From Microbacterium luteolum (GTDB lineage: Bacteria; Actinomycetota; Actinomycetes; Actinomycetales; Microbacteriaceae), in assembly GCF_039533965.1 (NCBI RefSeq), contig NZ_BAAAUN010000001.1, positions 1,338,950 to 1,402,949 on the forward strand: 64,000 bases of DNA. Direction: 5' to 3'. The notes under the pieces were generated by a model. That model had not been told where the DNA came from. It searched no databases and saw only the letters and a list, made by a program, of their open reading frames with translations. Shown piece by piece: positions 37,871 to 48,200 of the stretch; the stretch's first letter is position 1; each line of letters opens with the position of its first letter. A program made the position numbers and the translations under genes.

Positions 37871-39315
37871 GGGCGACGATCATCGGCGCAGGTCCCAACG
37901 GACTCGCCGCCGCCGTCGCGCTCGCACGCGCCGGCTACGACGTGCACGTGCTCGAAGCGTCCGACACGGTCGGCGGAGGCGTGCGGACGCAGGAGTCCAC
38001 GCTCCCGGGATTCCGGCACGACGTGTGCTCCGCCGTGCATCCTGCGGCCGTCTCCTCCCCCTTCTTCCAGGCGTTCGGTCTCGCCGAGCGCATCGAGTGG
38101 ATCCGCCCGGAGATCTCCTATGCTCACCCGCTCGACGGCGGGCGTGCGGCGATCGCCTGGCACGACGTCGCGCGCACGGCGGCCGGGCTGGGCGTCGACG
38201 GGCAGGCATGGCTGGCCCGCGTGCGGCCGCTGAGCACCCGTATCGAGGGTCTCATCGACTTCACCGAGAACCAGCTGCTGCGCGTCCCCCGCGACCCGCT
38301 CACCGCTGCGCGCTACGCGATCCGGATGCTGGATCAGGGCACTCCCCTGGCCGAGCGCGCTTTCCTCGGCGACGCGGCCGCCGCCCTGATGTCGGGGGTC
38401 GTCGCGCACGCGAACTCGCCGCAGCCGACGCTCGCGGGCGCCGCTGCCGGGCTGCTCCTCGCCGCCTTCGGCCACGCCGGCGGCTGGCCCTACCCGCGCG
38501 GCGGTGCACAGCAGATCGCGGATGCCCTGGTGGCCGACATCGAGACCCACGGCGGCGTGCTGGAGGCCGGAGTCCACGTCACGGACCTGCAGCGGCTCGA
38601 CTGGGGCGACCCCGCGCGAGGCGACCTGCTCTTCCTGAACACCTCGCCCCGACTCGCCCTCACGCACCGCGACGTCCCGTCGGGGTACGCCAGGGCGATC
38701 TCGGGGTATCGCTACGGCGCGGCGGCGGCGAAGGTCGACTTCGCGCTCGACGGCCCGATCCCGTGGGCGAATCCGGATGTCCGGCAGGCACCGACCGTGC
38801 ACCTGGGTGGGACGCGCGCCGAGATCTGGGCCAGCGAGAACGCCGTGGCCGCCGGACGGGTCAGCGAGCGGCCGTACGTGCTCGCTGTGCAGCCCTCGGT
38901 GCTCGATCCCTCTCGCGCGCCGGCGGGCAAAGCGGTGCTGTGGGCGTACATCCACGTGCCGAACGGTTCGGAGCTCGATCCCACCGAACTCATCACCGCG
39001 CAGGTCGAGCGCTTCGCCCCCGGCTTCCGCGACCTGATCCTCGCGCACCACGCCGTGCCGGCATCCTCACGGGACGCCATCAACCCGGCGGAGATCGGCG
39101 GAGACATCTCTGGGGGCGTCTTCGACATCCGGCAGGCGCTGCGTCGGCCGACGCTGTCCCCGGCGCCATGGCGGACGCCGATGCGCGGGGTCTACCTGGC
39201 CTCGGCGTCGACCCCGCCCGGCCCCGCGGTCAACGGCATGGCCGGTTGGCACGCCGCGCGCACCGCCCTGCGCGACGCGGGGACCCCCGCGGAGCTCGGC
39301 GACCTGTTCGCCTGA
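37864..39315 (+). CDS. FAD-dependent phytoene-desaturase-like oxidoreductase
   Basis: 483 aa. N-terminal dinucleotide-binding GAGPNG (residues 8-13) with the downstream acidic end of beta-2 (VLEAS) and GGG, and a C-terminal FAD motif region (GVYLASASTPPGPAVNGMAGWHAA). Resembles the amine-oxidase/phytoene-desaturase type 'NAD(P)/FAD-dependent oxidoreductase'; no carotenoid genes are nearby, so a substrate cannot be named. ATG 37864 is preceded by GAGACT at 6 nt and has no ribosome site; GTG 37861 is an alternative. Divergent from the Cys-rich hypothetical gene. Confidence 0.82.
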   Translation: MARATIIGAGPNGLAAAVALARAGYDVHVLEASDTVGGGVRTQESTLPGFRHDVCSAVHPAAVSSPFFQAFGLAERIEWIRPEISYAHPLDGGRAAIAWHDVARTAAGLGVDGQAWLARVRPLSTRIEGLIDFTENQLLRVPRDPLTAARYAIRMLDQGTPLAERAFLGDAAAALMSGVVAHANSPQPTLAGAAAGLLLAAFGHAGGWPYPRGGAQQIADALVADIETHGGVLEAGVHVTDLQRLDWGDPARGDLLFLNTSPRLALTHRDVPSGYARAISGYRYGAAAAKVDFALDGPIPWANPDVRQAPTVHLGGTRAEIWASENAVAAGRVSERPYVLAVQPSVLDPSRAPAGKAVLWAYIHVPNGSELDPTELITAQVERFAPGFRDLILAHHAVPASSRDAINPAEIGGDISGGVFDIRQALRRPTLSPAPWRTPMRGVYLASASTPPGPAVNGMAGWHAARTALRDAGTPAELGDLFA

Positions 39316-39361
39316 GCCGGTCCCCCTTCCCCCGCACGGTACCCGCGGCCAGGATGGGACC

Positions 39362-40405
39362 ATGCGCTACGACATCCCCTCCCCGATGCTCGCGAAGGCC
39401 GTTCCGGCGGTGCCCGACCCGGCGAAGACGCCCGGTGGACTGCTGTACGAGCCGAAATGGGACGGTTTCCGCGGACTCATCGCGTGGGACGGCGAGACGG
39501 TCGAGATCGGTTCCCGCGGCGCGAAGCCGCTCACCCGGTACTTCCCGGAGCTCGTGGAGGCGATCCCGGAGCTGCTTCCCGGACCGTGCCTGCTCGACGG
39601 CGAGATCGTCGTCGCCACCGGACCGCAGGGCGCCCAGCGCCTGGACTGGGAGGCGTTGAGCCAGCGCATCCACCCCGCGGCCTCCCGCGTCGCCAAACTC
39701 GCCGTGGAGACACCCGCCATGTTCATCGCGTTCGATCTGCTCGCGTACGGCGAAGACGACCTGCTCGGGCAGTCGTTCGAGACCCGCCGCGCCCGCCTCG
39801 AGACCGTGATGGACGCCGTCGACCATCCCCTGCACATCACGCGCACCACCCGCGACCGCGACGCCGCCGTCCGCTGGCTCGCCGAGTTCGAAGGGGCGGG
39901 ACTCGACGGCGTCGTCGCCAAGCCCCTCGACCAGCCCTACGCCCCCGGCAAGCGCACGCTCTTCAAGATCAAGCACGCGCGCACCGCCGATGTGGTCGCC
40001 CTCGGCTACCGGATCCACAAGTCCGGCTCTGGCGTCGGCTCGCTGCTCGTGGGGCTCTACGACGACGACGGCACGCTGCGGCAGGTCGGCGGCGTCGCCG
40101 CGTGGAGCGACGCGCGTCGCCAGGAGCTGGTCGAGGAGCTCGCACCCCTCGTCGAGCGCGACGACAGCGGCGACGCGGTCACCGGAGAGGGCGAGCGGTC
40201 GCGGTTCAGCGGCTCGAAGGACGTGTCGTTCGTGCGGCTGCGCCCCGAGCGCGTGCTCGAGGTGCGCTACGACCAGCTCGAGGGTGCGCGCTTCCGCCAC
40301 ACCGTGCAGTTCGAGCGCTGGCGTCCCGACCGCGATGCCCGCTCCTGCACCTACGACCAGCTCGACACGGTGGCCGGCTACGACCTCGCCGACGTGCTGT
40401 CCTGA
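39362..40405 (+). CDS. ligC: ATP-dependent DNA ligase, LigC type
   Basis: 347 aa, short ATP-dependent ligase with only nucleotidyltransferase and OB domains. Adenylated lysine K32 in EPKWDGFRG; other nucleotidyltransferase motifs are DGEIVV, GLDGVVAKP and LFKIKHARTADVV. In mycobacteria LigC works with Prim-PolC in base-excision repair. Here a polymerase of that family lies immediately downstream, convergent with a 6-bp gap between stops. Leaderless start: CAGGAT exactly 6 nt before the ATG. No Ku gene is in this window. Confidence 0.92.
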   Translation: MRYDIPSPMLAKAVPAVPDPAKTPGGLLYEPKWDGFRGLIAWDGETVEIGSRGAKPLTRYFPELVEAIPELLPGPCLLDGEIVVATGPQGAQRLDWEALSQRIHPAASRVAKLAVETPAMFIAFDLLAYGEDDLLGQSFETRRARLETVMDAVDHPLHITRTTRDRDAAVRWLAEFEGAGLDGVVAKPLDQPYAPGKRTLFKIKHARTADVVALGYRIHKSGSGVGSLLVGLYDDDGTLRQVGGVAAWSDARRQELVEELAPLVERDDSGDAVTGEGERSRFSGSKDVSFVRLRPERVLEVRYDQLEGARFRHTVQFERWRPDRDARSCTYDQLDTVAGYDLADVLS

Positions 40406-40411
40406 ACCGCG

Positions 40412-41482
40412 TCAGTCGTCGATCGGATTCCCCTCGGCATCCCAGTTGCCGGCGACCTTCTTGCTCGGCTGCACGCGCGGCGGCTCCCCCGGCATCTTCG
40501 GGAACTCGGGCGGGAACGACAGCTCGCCGAGACCGTTCTCCTTGTCGCGCTCCCACCACTCGAGCAGGGTGTCGATGCGACCCGGCGAGGCCTGCATGTC
40601 CGCCCACGGATCGCCGATCTCCGCCAGCCGCTGCGGGATGCTGCGCACCGTGAAGACGGTCGGGTCGAGCCCGTCGAGCTCCTCCCACAGCACGGGCGTC
40701 GAGACCGTCGCGCCCGGGAGGGCACGCGGGCTGTAGGCGCCGGCCATCGTGCGGTCGCGGTTGGCCTGGTTGAAGTCGACGAAGATGCGCTCCCCGCGCT
40801 CCTCCTTCCACCAGTTCATGGTCACCTGCTCCGGCATCCGGCGCTCCAGCTCCCGCCCGGCGGCGATCACGGCGTGACGCACGTCGAGGAACTCATGCGT
40901 CGGCTCGATGGGGGCGAAGATGTGCAGACCGCGGTTGCCGCTGGTCTTGGCGAACGCGTCGAGGCCGGCCTCCCGAAGCACCTCGCGCAGCGTGTGCGCG
41001 GCGGTGACGGCATCCGCGAAGTCCGTTCCCGGCTGCGGGTCCAGGTCGATGCGCAGCTCGACCGGGTTGTCCGGATCCGTCGCCAGCGATGCCCAGGGGT
41101 GGAACACGATCGTGTTCATCTGGACGGCCCAGACGATCGCGCTCGTGCGGTTCAGCACGATCTGCGGATGCTGACGACCGCTGTTGTACGTCATCATCTC
41201 GGCGTCGACGAAGTCGGGAGTGCCCTTGGGTGGGTTCTTCGAGAAGAATCCCTCCTTCCGCGGCTTTCCCGCGGCTTCGATGCCATCACGGAAGCGCTCG
41301 AGGGACACGGCCCTGTTGCCGTTCGCGTTGAGGAACGGGGTCGACACCAGCTGCACGTACTCGGCGAGCTCCGCCTTGGTGATGCCGAGGTCCGGCCAGA
41401 CCACACGGTTCGGGCTGGAGAGCGCGACCTCGCGCTCTCCGTCGGGGTCGACGACGGTCAGGGTCACACGTTCGGAGGCCAT
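40412..41482 (-). CDS. LigD-type polymerase/primase domain protein (Prim-PolC-like)
   Basis: 356 aa standalone archaeo-eukaryotic primase-fold polymerase, as in the polymerase domain of LigD. Catalytic acidic pair in ELRIDLDPQPG, the triphosphate-contacting KTSGNRGLHIF and the C-terminal RTMAGAYSPRALPGATVSTPV are all seen. Fills short gaps and inserts ribonucleotides in NHEJ or base-excision repair. Leaderless start: TAGGGT 6 nt before ATG 41482. It faces ligC tail to tail, suggesting the two act together. There is no fused ligase or nuclease domain. Confidence 0.9.
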   Translation of the reverse strand: MASERVTLTVVDPDGEREVALSSPNRVVWPDLGITKAELAEYVQLVSTPFLNANGNRAVSLERFRDGIEAAGKPRKEGFFSKNPPKGTPDFVDAEMMTYNSGRQHPQIVLNRTSAIVWAVQMNTIVFHPWASLATDPDNPVELRIDLDPQPGTDFADAVTAAHTLREVLREAGLDAFAKTSGNRGLHIFAPIEPTHEFLDVRHAVIAAGRELERRMPEQVTMNWWKEERGERIFVDFNQANRDRTMAGAYSPRALPGATVSTPVLWEELDGLDPTVFTVRSIPQRLAEIGDPWADMQASPGRIDTLLEWWERDKENGLGELSFPPEFPKMPGEPPRVQPSKKVAGNWDAEGNPIDD

Positions 41483-41525
41483 GCTCCGACCCTAGGGTGC
41501 CGACGGATTCCGGGGAAGACCGCGC

Positions 41526-42692
41526 TCAGTCGCCGAGATCGACCGCGAGCACCAGGACCGGCGCGAGCGCATCGCGCTCGACGACGATCGACGGCCCCGC
41601 GGTGTCGACGATCACGCCGGCCATCTCGTCGTGGCTCGAGAGCACCTTGGCGAGCTGCTCCGGCTCGAACGGGAGTGGCCGATCGCCGCGGCCGAGGGCG
41701 ATGACCTCGAGCGGGTGCGAGAAGAGCTGCAGGAACCGTCGGCCATCGGTGGTCTGCGCCTCGGCGATGCCGACCTGACCGCTGCCGTTGCCGTCGTTCA
41801 CAGCCACCCACATGCGCTTCGATGCGAGCGCCTCCCCCACCTTCACGGCGGAATCCTGTTCCCGCGGGGCGGCGAGCAGCGACTTGACCGCCATGTCGAC
41901 GTCGGCCTGATCGAGCGTCTTCTGGAGCAGCTCGGTCGGGAACACGACGCGGTGCGGCGCGGAAGCGTTGTCGACGATGAGGCCGGCGAAGTCTCCCGAC
42001 ACCACCTGCTGCAGCACGGAGGTGACCGGCTGCGCGACCGCGGAGGTCGCCGTGGGATCGTCTTCCAACTGCACCGAGTCGCGGACGGCGGCCGCAGAGC
42101 TGAACGCGAGCATGAACTGACGCTCGCCGTCGCGGACGACCGCGACCGCCAGCGGCGTGCCCTCGCTGATCTGCGTGCGCGCGTCGCCGATCACGCGGAT
42201 GTACAGGTGCCCCTGCAAGGCCTGGCGCATGACGCCGAGCAGCTGCTCGTTCGTCGCGCCGGCCTCGACCTCCTTGAGGGCCTCGCGGAGCAGGACGTTG
42301 TCCTTCATCCCGGCGATGGTCTCGGTCTGCTCCGGCGGCAGGCTGGGCGCCAGCGGGAGCCTGCGGTCCTGCGGGATCGCGAGCTTCGGAGCGGGCTGCG
42401 CCGCCGACGACTGCGAGCCCGGAAGAGCGGACGGGCTCGACGGACGAGGGGCGGATGCCGCTGTCCCGGGCGCCGTGTCGGCGTCGGGCAGGGAGACCTC
42501 GGGGCCGGCTTCCTCTCCGACTCCGCGGAACGCCTGGACGGAGATGCCGATCGTGGGCGCTGCGGCCACCGGTTCGGCGACGGCCGTCTCGGCGTCATCG
42601 TCGGCGCGAGCGCTCGATTCGGTCTCGGGGGCGTCTGCTGCCGGGGCGACGGCGTCGTCGCTGGACTTCTTGCGGCGGGAGAAGAGGGCCAT
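41526..42692 (-). CDS. SseB-family protein
   Basis: 388 aa. Residues 1-120 are low-complexity, rich in Ala, Pro, Ser and acidic residues, and probably disordered; two SseB N-terminal-type repeats follow (about 125-250 and 265-388; TPLAVAVVRDGERQFMLAFSS is one core). Molecular role not established for this family in actinobacteria. A TAGGCT box is 7 nt before the ATG, so close to leaderless. Directly downstream of pcrA in the same direction (28-nt gap). Confidence 0.75.
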   Translation of the reverse strand: MALFSRRKKSSDDAVAPAADAPETESSARADDDAETAVAEPVAAAPTIGISVQAFRGVGEEAGPEVSLPDADTAPGTAASAPRPSSPSALPGSQSSAAQPAPKLAIPQDRRLPLAPSLPPEQTETIAGMKDNVLLREALKEVEAGATNEQLLGVMRQALQGHLYIRVIGDARTQISEGTPLAVAVVRDGERQFMLAFSSAAAVRDSVQLEDDPTATSAVAQPVTSVLQQVVSGDFAGLIVDNASAPHRVVFPTELLQKTLDQADVDMAVKSLLAAPREQDSAVKVGEALASKRMWVAVNDGNGSGQVGIAEAQTTDGRRFLQLFSHPLEVIALGRGDRPLPFEPEQLAKVLSSHDEMAGVIVDTAGPSIVVERDALAPVLVLAVDLGD

Positions 42693-42720
42693 ATGAGCCA
42701 GCCTAACCCGCCTGCGAGAC

Positions 42721-45174
42721 CTAGATCTTCTCGATCGGCGCGACCTTGATGAGGAGCTTCTTCTGTCCCGCCGTGTCGAAGCGCACGTGTGCGATCCGCT
42801 TCGCTCCCTCGCCGGTCACGGCATCGACCCGACCCTCGCCGAAGTCGACGTGACGGATGCGGTCGCCGGCGGTGAGCTCGAGGTCGCCGTTGTCGCGCAT
42901 CTTGGCGGTGACCCGGTTGGGGAACTTGTCCATCGCCGTCGAGAGCGGCTTTAGCGAGTCCCTGCCGGGCAGCGCCTTGACACCGAACCGGTCGCCCGAA
43001 CCCGAGCCGCCGAATCCCCCGGAACGACGCGCATTCAGGGCACGGGACTGCATGCCTCCGCGCGAGTTGACGTCGCCCGGCGACTGCCGCCAGTCGATCA
43101 GCGCAGCCGGGATCTCCTGCAGAAACCGGCTCGGCATGGCGACGGTGACCTCGCCGAACTGGGCCCTGGTCATGGCGAGCGAGAGGTGCAGGCGCTTGCG
43201 CGCACGGGTGATGCCGACGTAGAAGAGGCGACGCTCCTCCTGCGGACCACCGGGCTCGCCTGCCGAGATGCGGTGAGGGATGAGGTCTTCCTCGACGCCT
43301 GTCACGAACACGGCGTCGTACTCGAGGCCCTTCGCCGTGTGCATGGTCATCAGGGAGACCGTTCCCGACTCGTCGTCGAGGTCATCGGCATCCGACACCA
43401 GTGCGACCTCGGTGAGGAAGTCGACGATCGTGCCCTCGGGGTTGTTGCGCGCGAAGTCGCGGGCGACGGCGACGAACTCGTCGAGGTTCTCGACACGGGC
43501 CTCGTCCTGCGGGTCGCGGCTCGCGCGGAGCGAATCGAGGTACCCGCTCTTCGAGAGCAGCAGGCTCAGACCGTCGGCGACGGTGGTCGGAGCCGGAAGC
43601 TCACCGGACGCCGGGAGCATGATCGCGGTCGCCTCGGCGAGCACGGCGTCGAGGTGCGCGATCGCGGCCTGGATCTTCGGGCCGAAGCCGAGCTGAGCCG
43701 AGTTCGCCAGAGCATCGCGGAAGCTGATGTCGTGCTCTTCCGCGAAGCGCGCGATCGCGGTCTCGGTCACATCGCCGATGCCGCGACGCGGCTTGTTCAG
43801 GATGCGGCGCACCGACATCTCGTCGGCCGGATTCGCGACCGCCACGAGGTACGCGAGGGCGTCTTTGATCTCGGCGCGCTCGTAGAACTTCGTGCCGCCC
43901 ATGATCTTGTACGGCACGGCGGAGCGGATGAAGATCTCCTCCAGGGCACGGGACTGCGAGTTGGTGCGATAGAACACGGCCATCTCGGAGTACGGCATAC
44001 CCGCCCGCCGCAGCACCTCGATCTCGTCGGCCACGAACTGCGCCTCGTCGTGCTGCGAGTACCCCGTGAACCCGATGATGGCGTCGCCGTCGCCCTTGTC
44101 GCTCCAGAGCTTCTTGTCCTTGCGGTCGAAGTTGTTCCCGATGACGGCGTTCGCCGCGGACAGGATGTTCTGCGTGGAGCGGTAGTTCTGCTCGAGCAGC
44201 ACCACCCTGGCGCCGGGGAAGTCGCGCTCGAACTCGCTGATGTTGCGGATGTCGGCACCGCGGAATGCGTAGATCGACTGGTCGGAGTCGCCGACCACCG
44301 TGAGCGAGGCGCCCTCGAGGGCGGGGGTCGTCTCGGGTTCGAAGATCATCATGCCGTTGGAGGCATATGGATCGGGGGCGTCGGACGAGACCGGCCGCGT
44401 CAGCTCATGGATCAGCGCGTACTGTGCGTGGTTGGTGTCCTGGTACTCGTCGACGAGGATGTGCCGGAACCGGCGACGGTACGTGTCGGCGACCTGCGGG
44501 AACGCCCGGAACAGGTAGACGGTCTGCCCGATGAGGTCGTCGAAGTCGAAGGCGTTGGCCTTCCGCAGCTGGCGCTGGTAATCGGCGAAGAGCTCGACGA
44601 ATTTGCGCTCCACCGGGTCGCTCATGTTGGCCTGGCGTGCGTAGGACTCGGCGTCGGACAGCTCGTTCTTCAGCTTCGAGATGCGCCCCATCACCGAGGC
44701 CGGTGTGAGTCCGTAGGCGTCGGCCTCGTGCTCTTTGACCAACCGCTTGAGGAGGGCGCGGGTGTCACCCGAGTCGTAGATGGTGAATGACTTCGTGAAG
44801 CCGAACTGCTCGGCCTCGCGGCGGAGGATGCGCACGCACGCGGAGTGGAAGGTGGAGATCCACATGCCGCGGGCGGCGTCGCCGATGAGCCCCGCGACGC
44901 GCTCGCGCATCTCGCCGGCGGCCTTGTTCGTGAACGTGATCGCGAGGATCTGGCTCGGCCATGCCTCGCGGCCACGCAGCAGCGAGGCGATGCGGCGCGT
45001 GAGCACGCTCGTCTTGCCTGATCCGGCGCCCGCGACGATGAGCAGCGCGGGTCCGCGATAGGTGACGGCTTCGAGCTGCTGCGGGTTCAGTCCGGCGAGG
45101 AGGTCGTCCTGTCCCTCGGCCCCGGAGGAGCGGGGACCGGCGGTTCCGGGGACGATGAGGGGAGCTTCGGTCAT
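42721..45174 (-). CDS. pcrA: ATP-dependent DNA helicase PcrA/UvrD1
   Basis: 817 aa superfamily-1 3'-5' helicase. Walker A AGAGSGKT (K54), motif II VDEYQDTN, motif III VGDSDQSIYAFRGAD, and motif V/VI region TAKGLEYDAVFVTGVEEDLIPH with VGITRARKRLHLS. The C-terminal 50 residues form the Tudor-like tail (GDRIRHVDFGEG) that in PcrA binds RNA polymerase. Works in nucleotide-excision and replication-associated repair. TAGACT is 9 nt before the ATG, giving a very short leader. pcrA next to sucCD is also seen in mycobacteria, though here about 8 kb of other genes intervene. Confidence 0.96.
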   Translation of the reverse strand: MTEAPLIVPGTAGPRSSGAEGQDDLLAGLNPQQLEAVTYRGPALLIVAGAGSGKTSVLTRRIASLLRGREAWPSQILAITFTNKAAGEMRERVAGLIGDAARGMWISTFHSACVRILRREAEQFGFTKSFTIYDSGDTRALLKRLVKEHEADAYGLTPASVMGRISKLKNELSDAESYARQANMSDPVERKFVELFADYQRQLRKANAFDFDDLIGQTVYLFRAFPQVADTYRRRFRHILVDEYQDTNHAQYALIHELTRPVSSDAPDPYASNGMMIFEPETTPALEGASLTVVGDSDQSIYAFRGADIRNISEFERDFPGARVVLLEQNYRSTQNILSAANAVIGNNFDRKDKKLWSDKGDGDAIIGFTGYSQHDEAQFVADEIEVLRRAGMPYSEMAVFYRTNSQSRALEEIFIRSAVPYKIMGGTKFYERAEIKDALAYLVAVANPADEMSVRRILNKPRRGIGDVTETAIARFAEEHDISFRDALANSAQLGFGPKIQAAIAHLDAVLAEATAIMLPASGELPAPTTVADGLSLLLSKSGYLDSLRASRDPQDEARVENLDEFVAVARDFARNNPEGTIVDFLTEVALVSDADDLDDESGTVSLMTMHTAKGLEYDAVFVTGVEEDLIPHRISAGEPGGPQEERRLFYVGITRARKRLHLSLAMTRAQFGEVTVAMPSRFLQEIPAALIDWRQSPGDVNSRGGMQSRALNARRSGGFGGSGSGDRFGVKALPGRDSLKPLSTAMDKFPNRVTAKMRDNGDLELTAGDRIRHVDFGEGRVDAVTGEGAKRIAHVRFDTAGQKKLLIKVAPIEKI

Positions 45175-45238
45175 GGCCTTATGAGTCTAGGCGGCGGCAC
45201 CGACACCGCGGCACGGATCTGCCCCCGGGCACGGCCGC

Positions 45239-45272
45239 GGGAGGGCACGCGAACGGACTCGCGCACCCTCCC
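45239..45272 (-). terminator. Terminator-like hairpin after the lamin-tail gene
   Basis: GGGAGGG (45239-45245) pairs with CCCTCCC (45266-45272), extended inward with two mismatches to about 13 bp. It is 7 nt beyond the stop of the large surface-protein gene; no clear T tract. Confidence 0.5.
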
Positions 45273-45279
45273 GACGTCC

Positions 45280-48200
45280 TCAGGCCGTGCGCTTCCGACG
45301 GCGCACGGCGACAGCGCCCGCCGTCAGCAGCATCAGCGCGAGCGCGACAGCCGCGATGGGCAGCTCCGAACCGGTGGCGGCGAGGCCACCGGAGGCAGCC
45401 GTGATACGGATGTCCGCCCATCCGAGCAGCGTGCCGTCGGCGGCGTACACCGCGATCCGGTGAGCGCCGAGCGCGGCATCCGCCGGGATCGTGACGGTCA
45501 GGGCTCCGGATGCCGAGAGCGATCCGGTCGCGATGCGCACCGGGTCGGAGTACATCCAGACCGCGACGTCCTCGCCCGCGGCATCCGCCCCGACCGTGAC
45601 CGTGACCTTCTGGCCGCGCGTCGCGACCGCCGGGTCCACCGTCACGCCGTTGCGGTTGCCGTCGACCAGATCCGTGCCGGGCAGCGGTGGCGTCTCCCCG
45701 CCGGGGTTCTCGCCGTCGACGCCCGGAAGGGTACCGACGCGCAGCGCCTCCGAGGCGAATCCGTCGGCGAACCACCAGACCGGGCGCTGACCCTCGACCG
45801 ACAGCGAGGCCGGCGCCGTGGCGAAGCCCTCGTTGTTGATGTCGGGCATGCCGGCGGGGCGCGCGTAGTGCGCGATCCCCGGCTTCGCCGTGCCGTTCAG
45901 CGTGATCTCGGCCGAGCGGCCCTGGCATCCGTCGTCGCAGACGGCCCACAGCGTGTTCCGCACGGTGTCGTAGTCCAGCCCCATCACACCGGTGAGGCCG
46001 GGCGCGATCTCGGACACGAGCGTCGCCGTGCCGTCTGCGCCGAGCGAGAAGCCGTACACGTGCCCGTTGTCCTCGACGGCGACGAAGAACAGCCCGTCGC
46101 CGTGACCCGCGTAGCCCGCCGGGTCGTACGCCGCGCCGGTGTTGTCGTCGAAGAGCTTCCCCGCGAGCGCCGCGTCGGGCACCCACTGGACCGCCTCCAT
46201 GCCGAGGTTGGCTCCGACGGCCGGAAGCAGCGCGGTCAGATCCCACTCCTGCTCGGCGACGAGGTCGCCCGCCGCGGCATCCGGATCCACCTTCAGCACG
46301 ACGTTCTGGTTCACGCCCTTCGCGCTGTTGTCGCGCTCGGAGGCGACGTAGACGCTGCCCGCACCATCGACCGTGATGCCCTCGGTGTCCGGGCCTGCGG
46401 CGCCGGGGTTCGCGGCGTCCTTCTGGAAGCGGACGCGCTTGCCGTCCTCCCAGCCGTCGACCTTCTCGACCGAGCCGTCGGCGTGCGCCTCGAGCTTCCA
46501 GATGCGGCCCTCGCCGTTGTCGACGGCCCAGAGGAACGCGCCGTCGGCGGTCTCCTGCACGTCGAGACCGGAGCTGTCCTCGAGGAACGTCGGGACCTCG
46601 TCGAGCGCGCGCACGTCCGCGGATCCGGGCCACGGCGAGACGACGACCTCGCCGTCGCACACGTTCGCGGCACCCTTGGTCGGTTCTGCCGTGACCGCGA
46701 ACACACCCGTGGCGTCGGGGCAGCGACCCCACGTCGTCGCCGCGTGTCCCTCACCCCAGGTGGTCTCATCGATCAGCAGGTCGCCGTCGAACAGGCGCAC
46801 CGCGTCGCCGCCGCCGAGGCCGAAGCCCAGCTGCTCGCGCTCGATCACGAGGTATCCGCCGGCCGGGATCGAGGAGCCTGCCGGGATCACGTAGGCGTGC
46901 GCGTCGTCATCGTCCTTCACGACGATGCCCGAGACGTCGAGGGTCCCGGTCGTCGGGTTCACCAGCTCCACCCAGTCGTCCGGGGAGCCGCCGTCGGACT
47001 CGACCTCGTTGATCCGCACCGGGTTGCCGCAGGCGTTGCGAAGGCCCTTGGTCGAGACGGCGACGTCGGCGAACTCGCCCGTGCCGTCGGCGCAGCGCGC
47101 CCAGACGCCATCGGCGTGGGTCGCGTACACGTGCTCGTCGACCGTGTTGCCGTTGGCGTCGCGGATCGTCACAGTGTCGCCGTTCCCGAGCCCGAAGCTG
47201 AAGTTCGCGGGCTGGTCGAACACGAAGAAGGCGCCGGGCTCGAGGACCGTGCCGGCCGGAAGCGGCGTGGTCTCGGAGGCGTGGCCGTTCGGGTCGTTGT
47301 CCATCACGGACCAGCCGGAGAGGTCGACCGCCGTCGCGCCGGTGTTGACGACCTCGACCCAGTCGGTCGTGTCGCCGTTCGACTCGACCTCGTTGATGAC
47401 CACGTCGGGCATCACGCAGGAGTTCGCCGCACCCGGAGTGGGGCGGGCCAGCAGGAACGCTCCCTCGCCGTCGGGGCAGCGCGCCAGGGTCGCCGCCGCG
47501 AAGTCGCCGTCGATCGCCGCGTGCCCCTCCCAGGGAAGCGTGTCGTCGATCATCGTCCCTGTGGTGTCGTACAGCCGGATACGGTCGGCGCTGCCGATGC
47601 CGATCGGGTCGCGGAACGCGGTCTCGACACCGCCGACGAGTCCGATGGTCCCCTCCTCCACGACGAGGAACGCGCCCGCGTCGATCGTCGTGCCCGGCAG
47701 GAACTGCCAGTGGTGGTCGTCGGAGTTGTCGCGGATCTCGTAGCCCGAGATGTCGAGGGCCGCGTCGCCGGGGTTGTGGAACTCGACCCAGTCGGCGGGC
47801 TGCGAATCCACCTCGTTGATCACGATCGCGCCCGAGACGGGCGCCACGGTGCAGTCGTTCGCCGCTCCCGGCGTGGCAGCCGTCGCGTGCGCCCAGTCAC
47901 CTGTGCCGTCGGGGCAGCGCGACCAGTCCGACAGCGGTGCGGTGTTCTCGTACGCGTACGCGTCGATCTCCGCTCCGGCCGGATCGAACAGCACGACCTC
48001 GTCGCCCTTGCCGAGACCGAAGGAGAAGTCGACGTCCTTCACGAGCACCAGGAACTCGCCGGGAGCCAGCGACGTGCCCTCGGGTGCGAACCCGAAGGTG
48101 TCGCGCTTCTCGTCGGCGATGTACCAGCCGTCGAGATCGACCGACTCGCTGCCGGCGTTGTAGAGCTCGACCTGATCGGCGAGACCGGTCGCCGCGTCGT

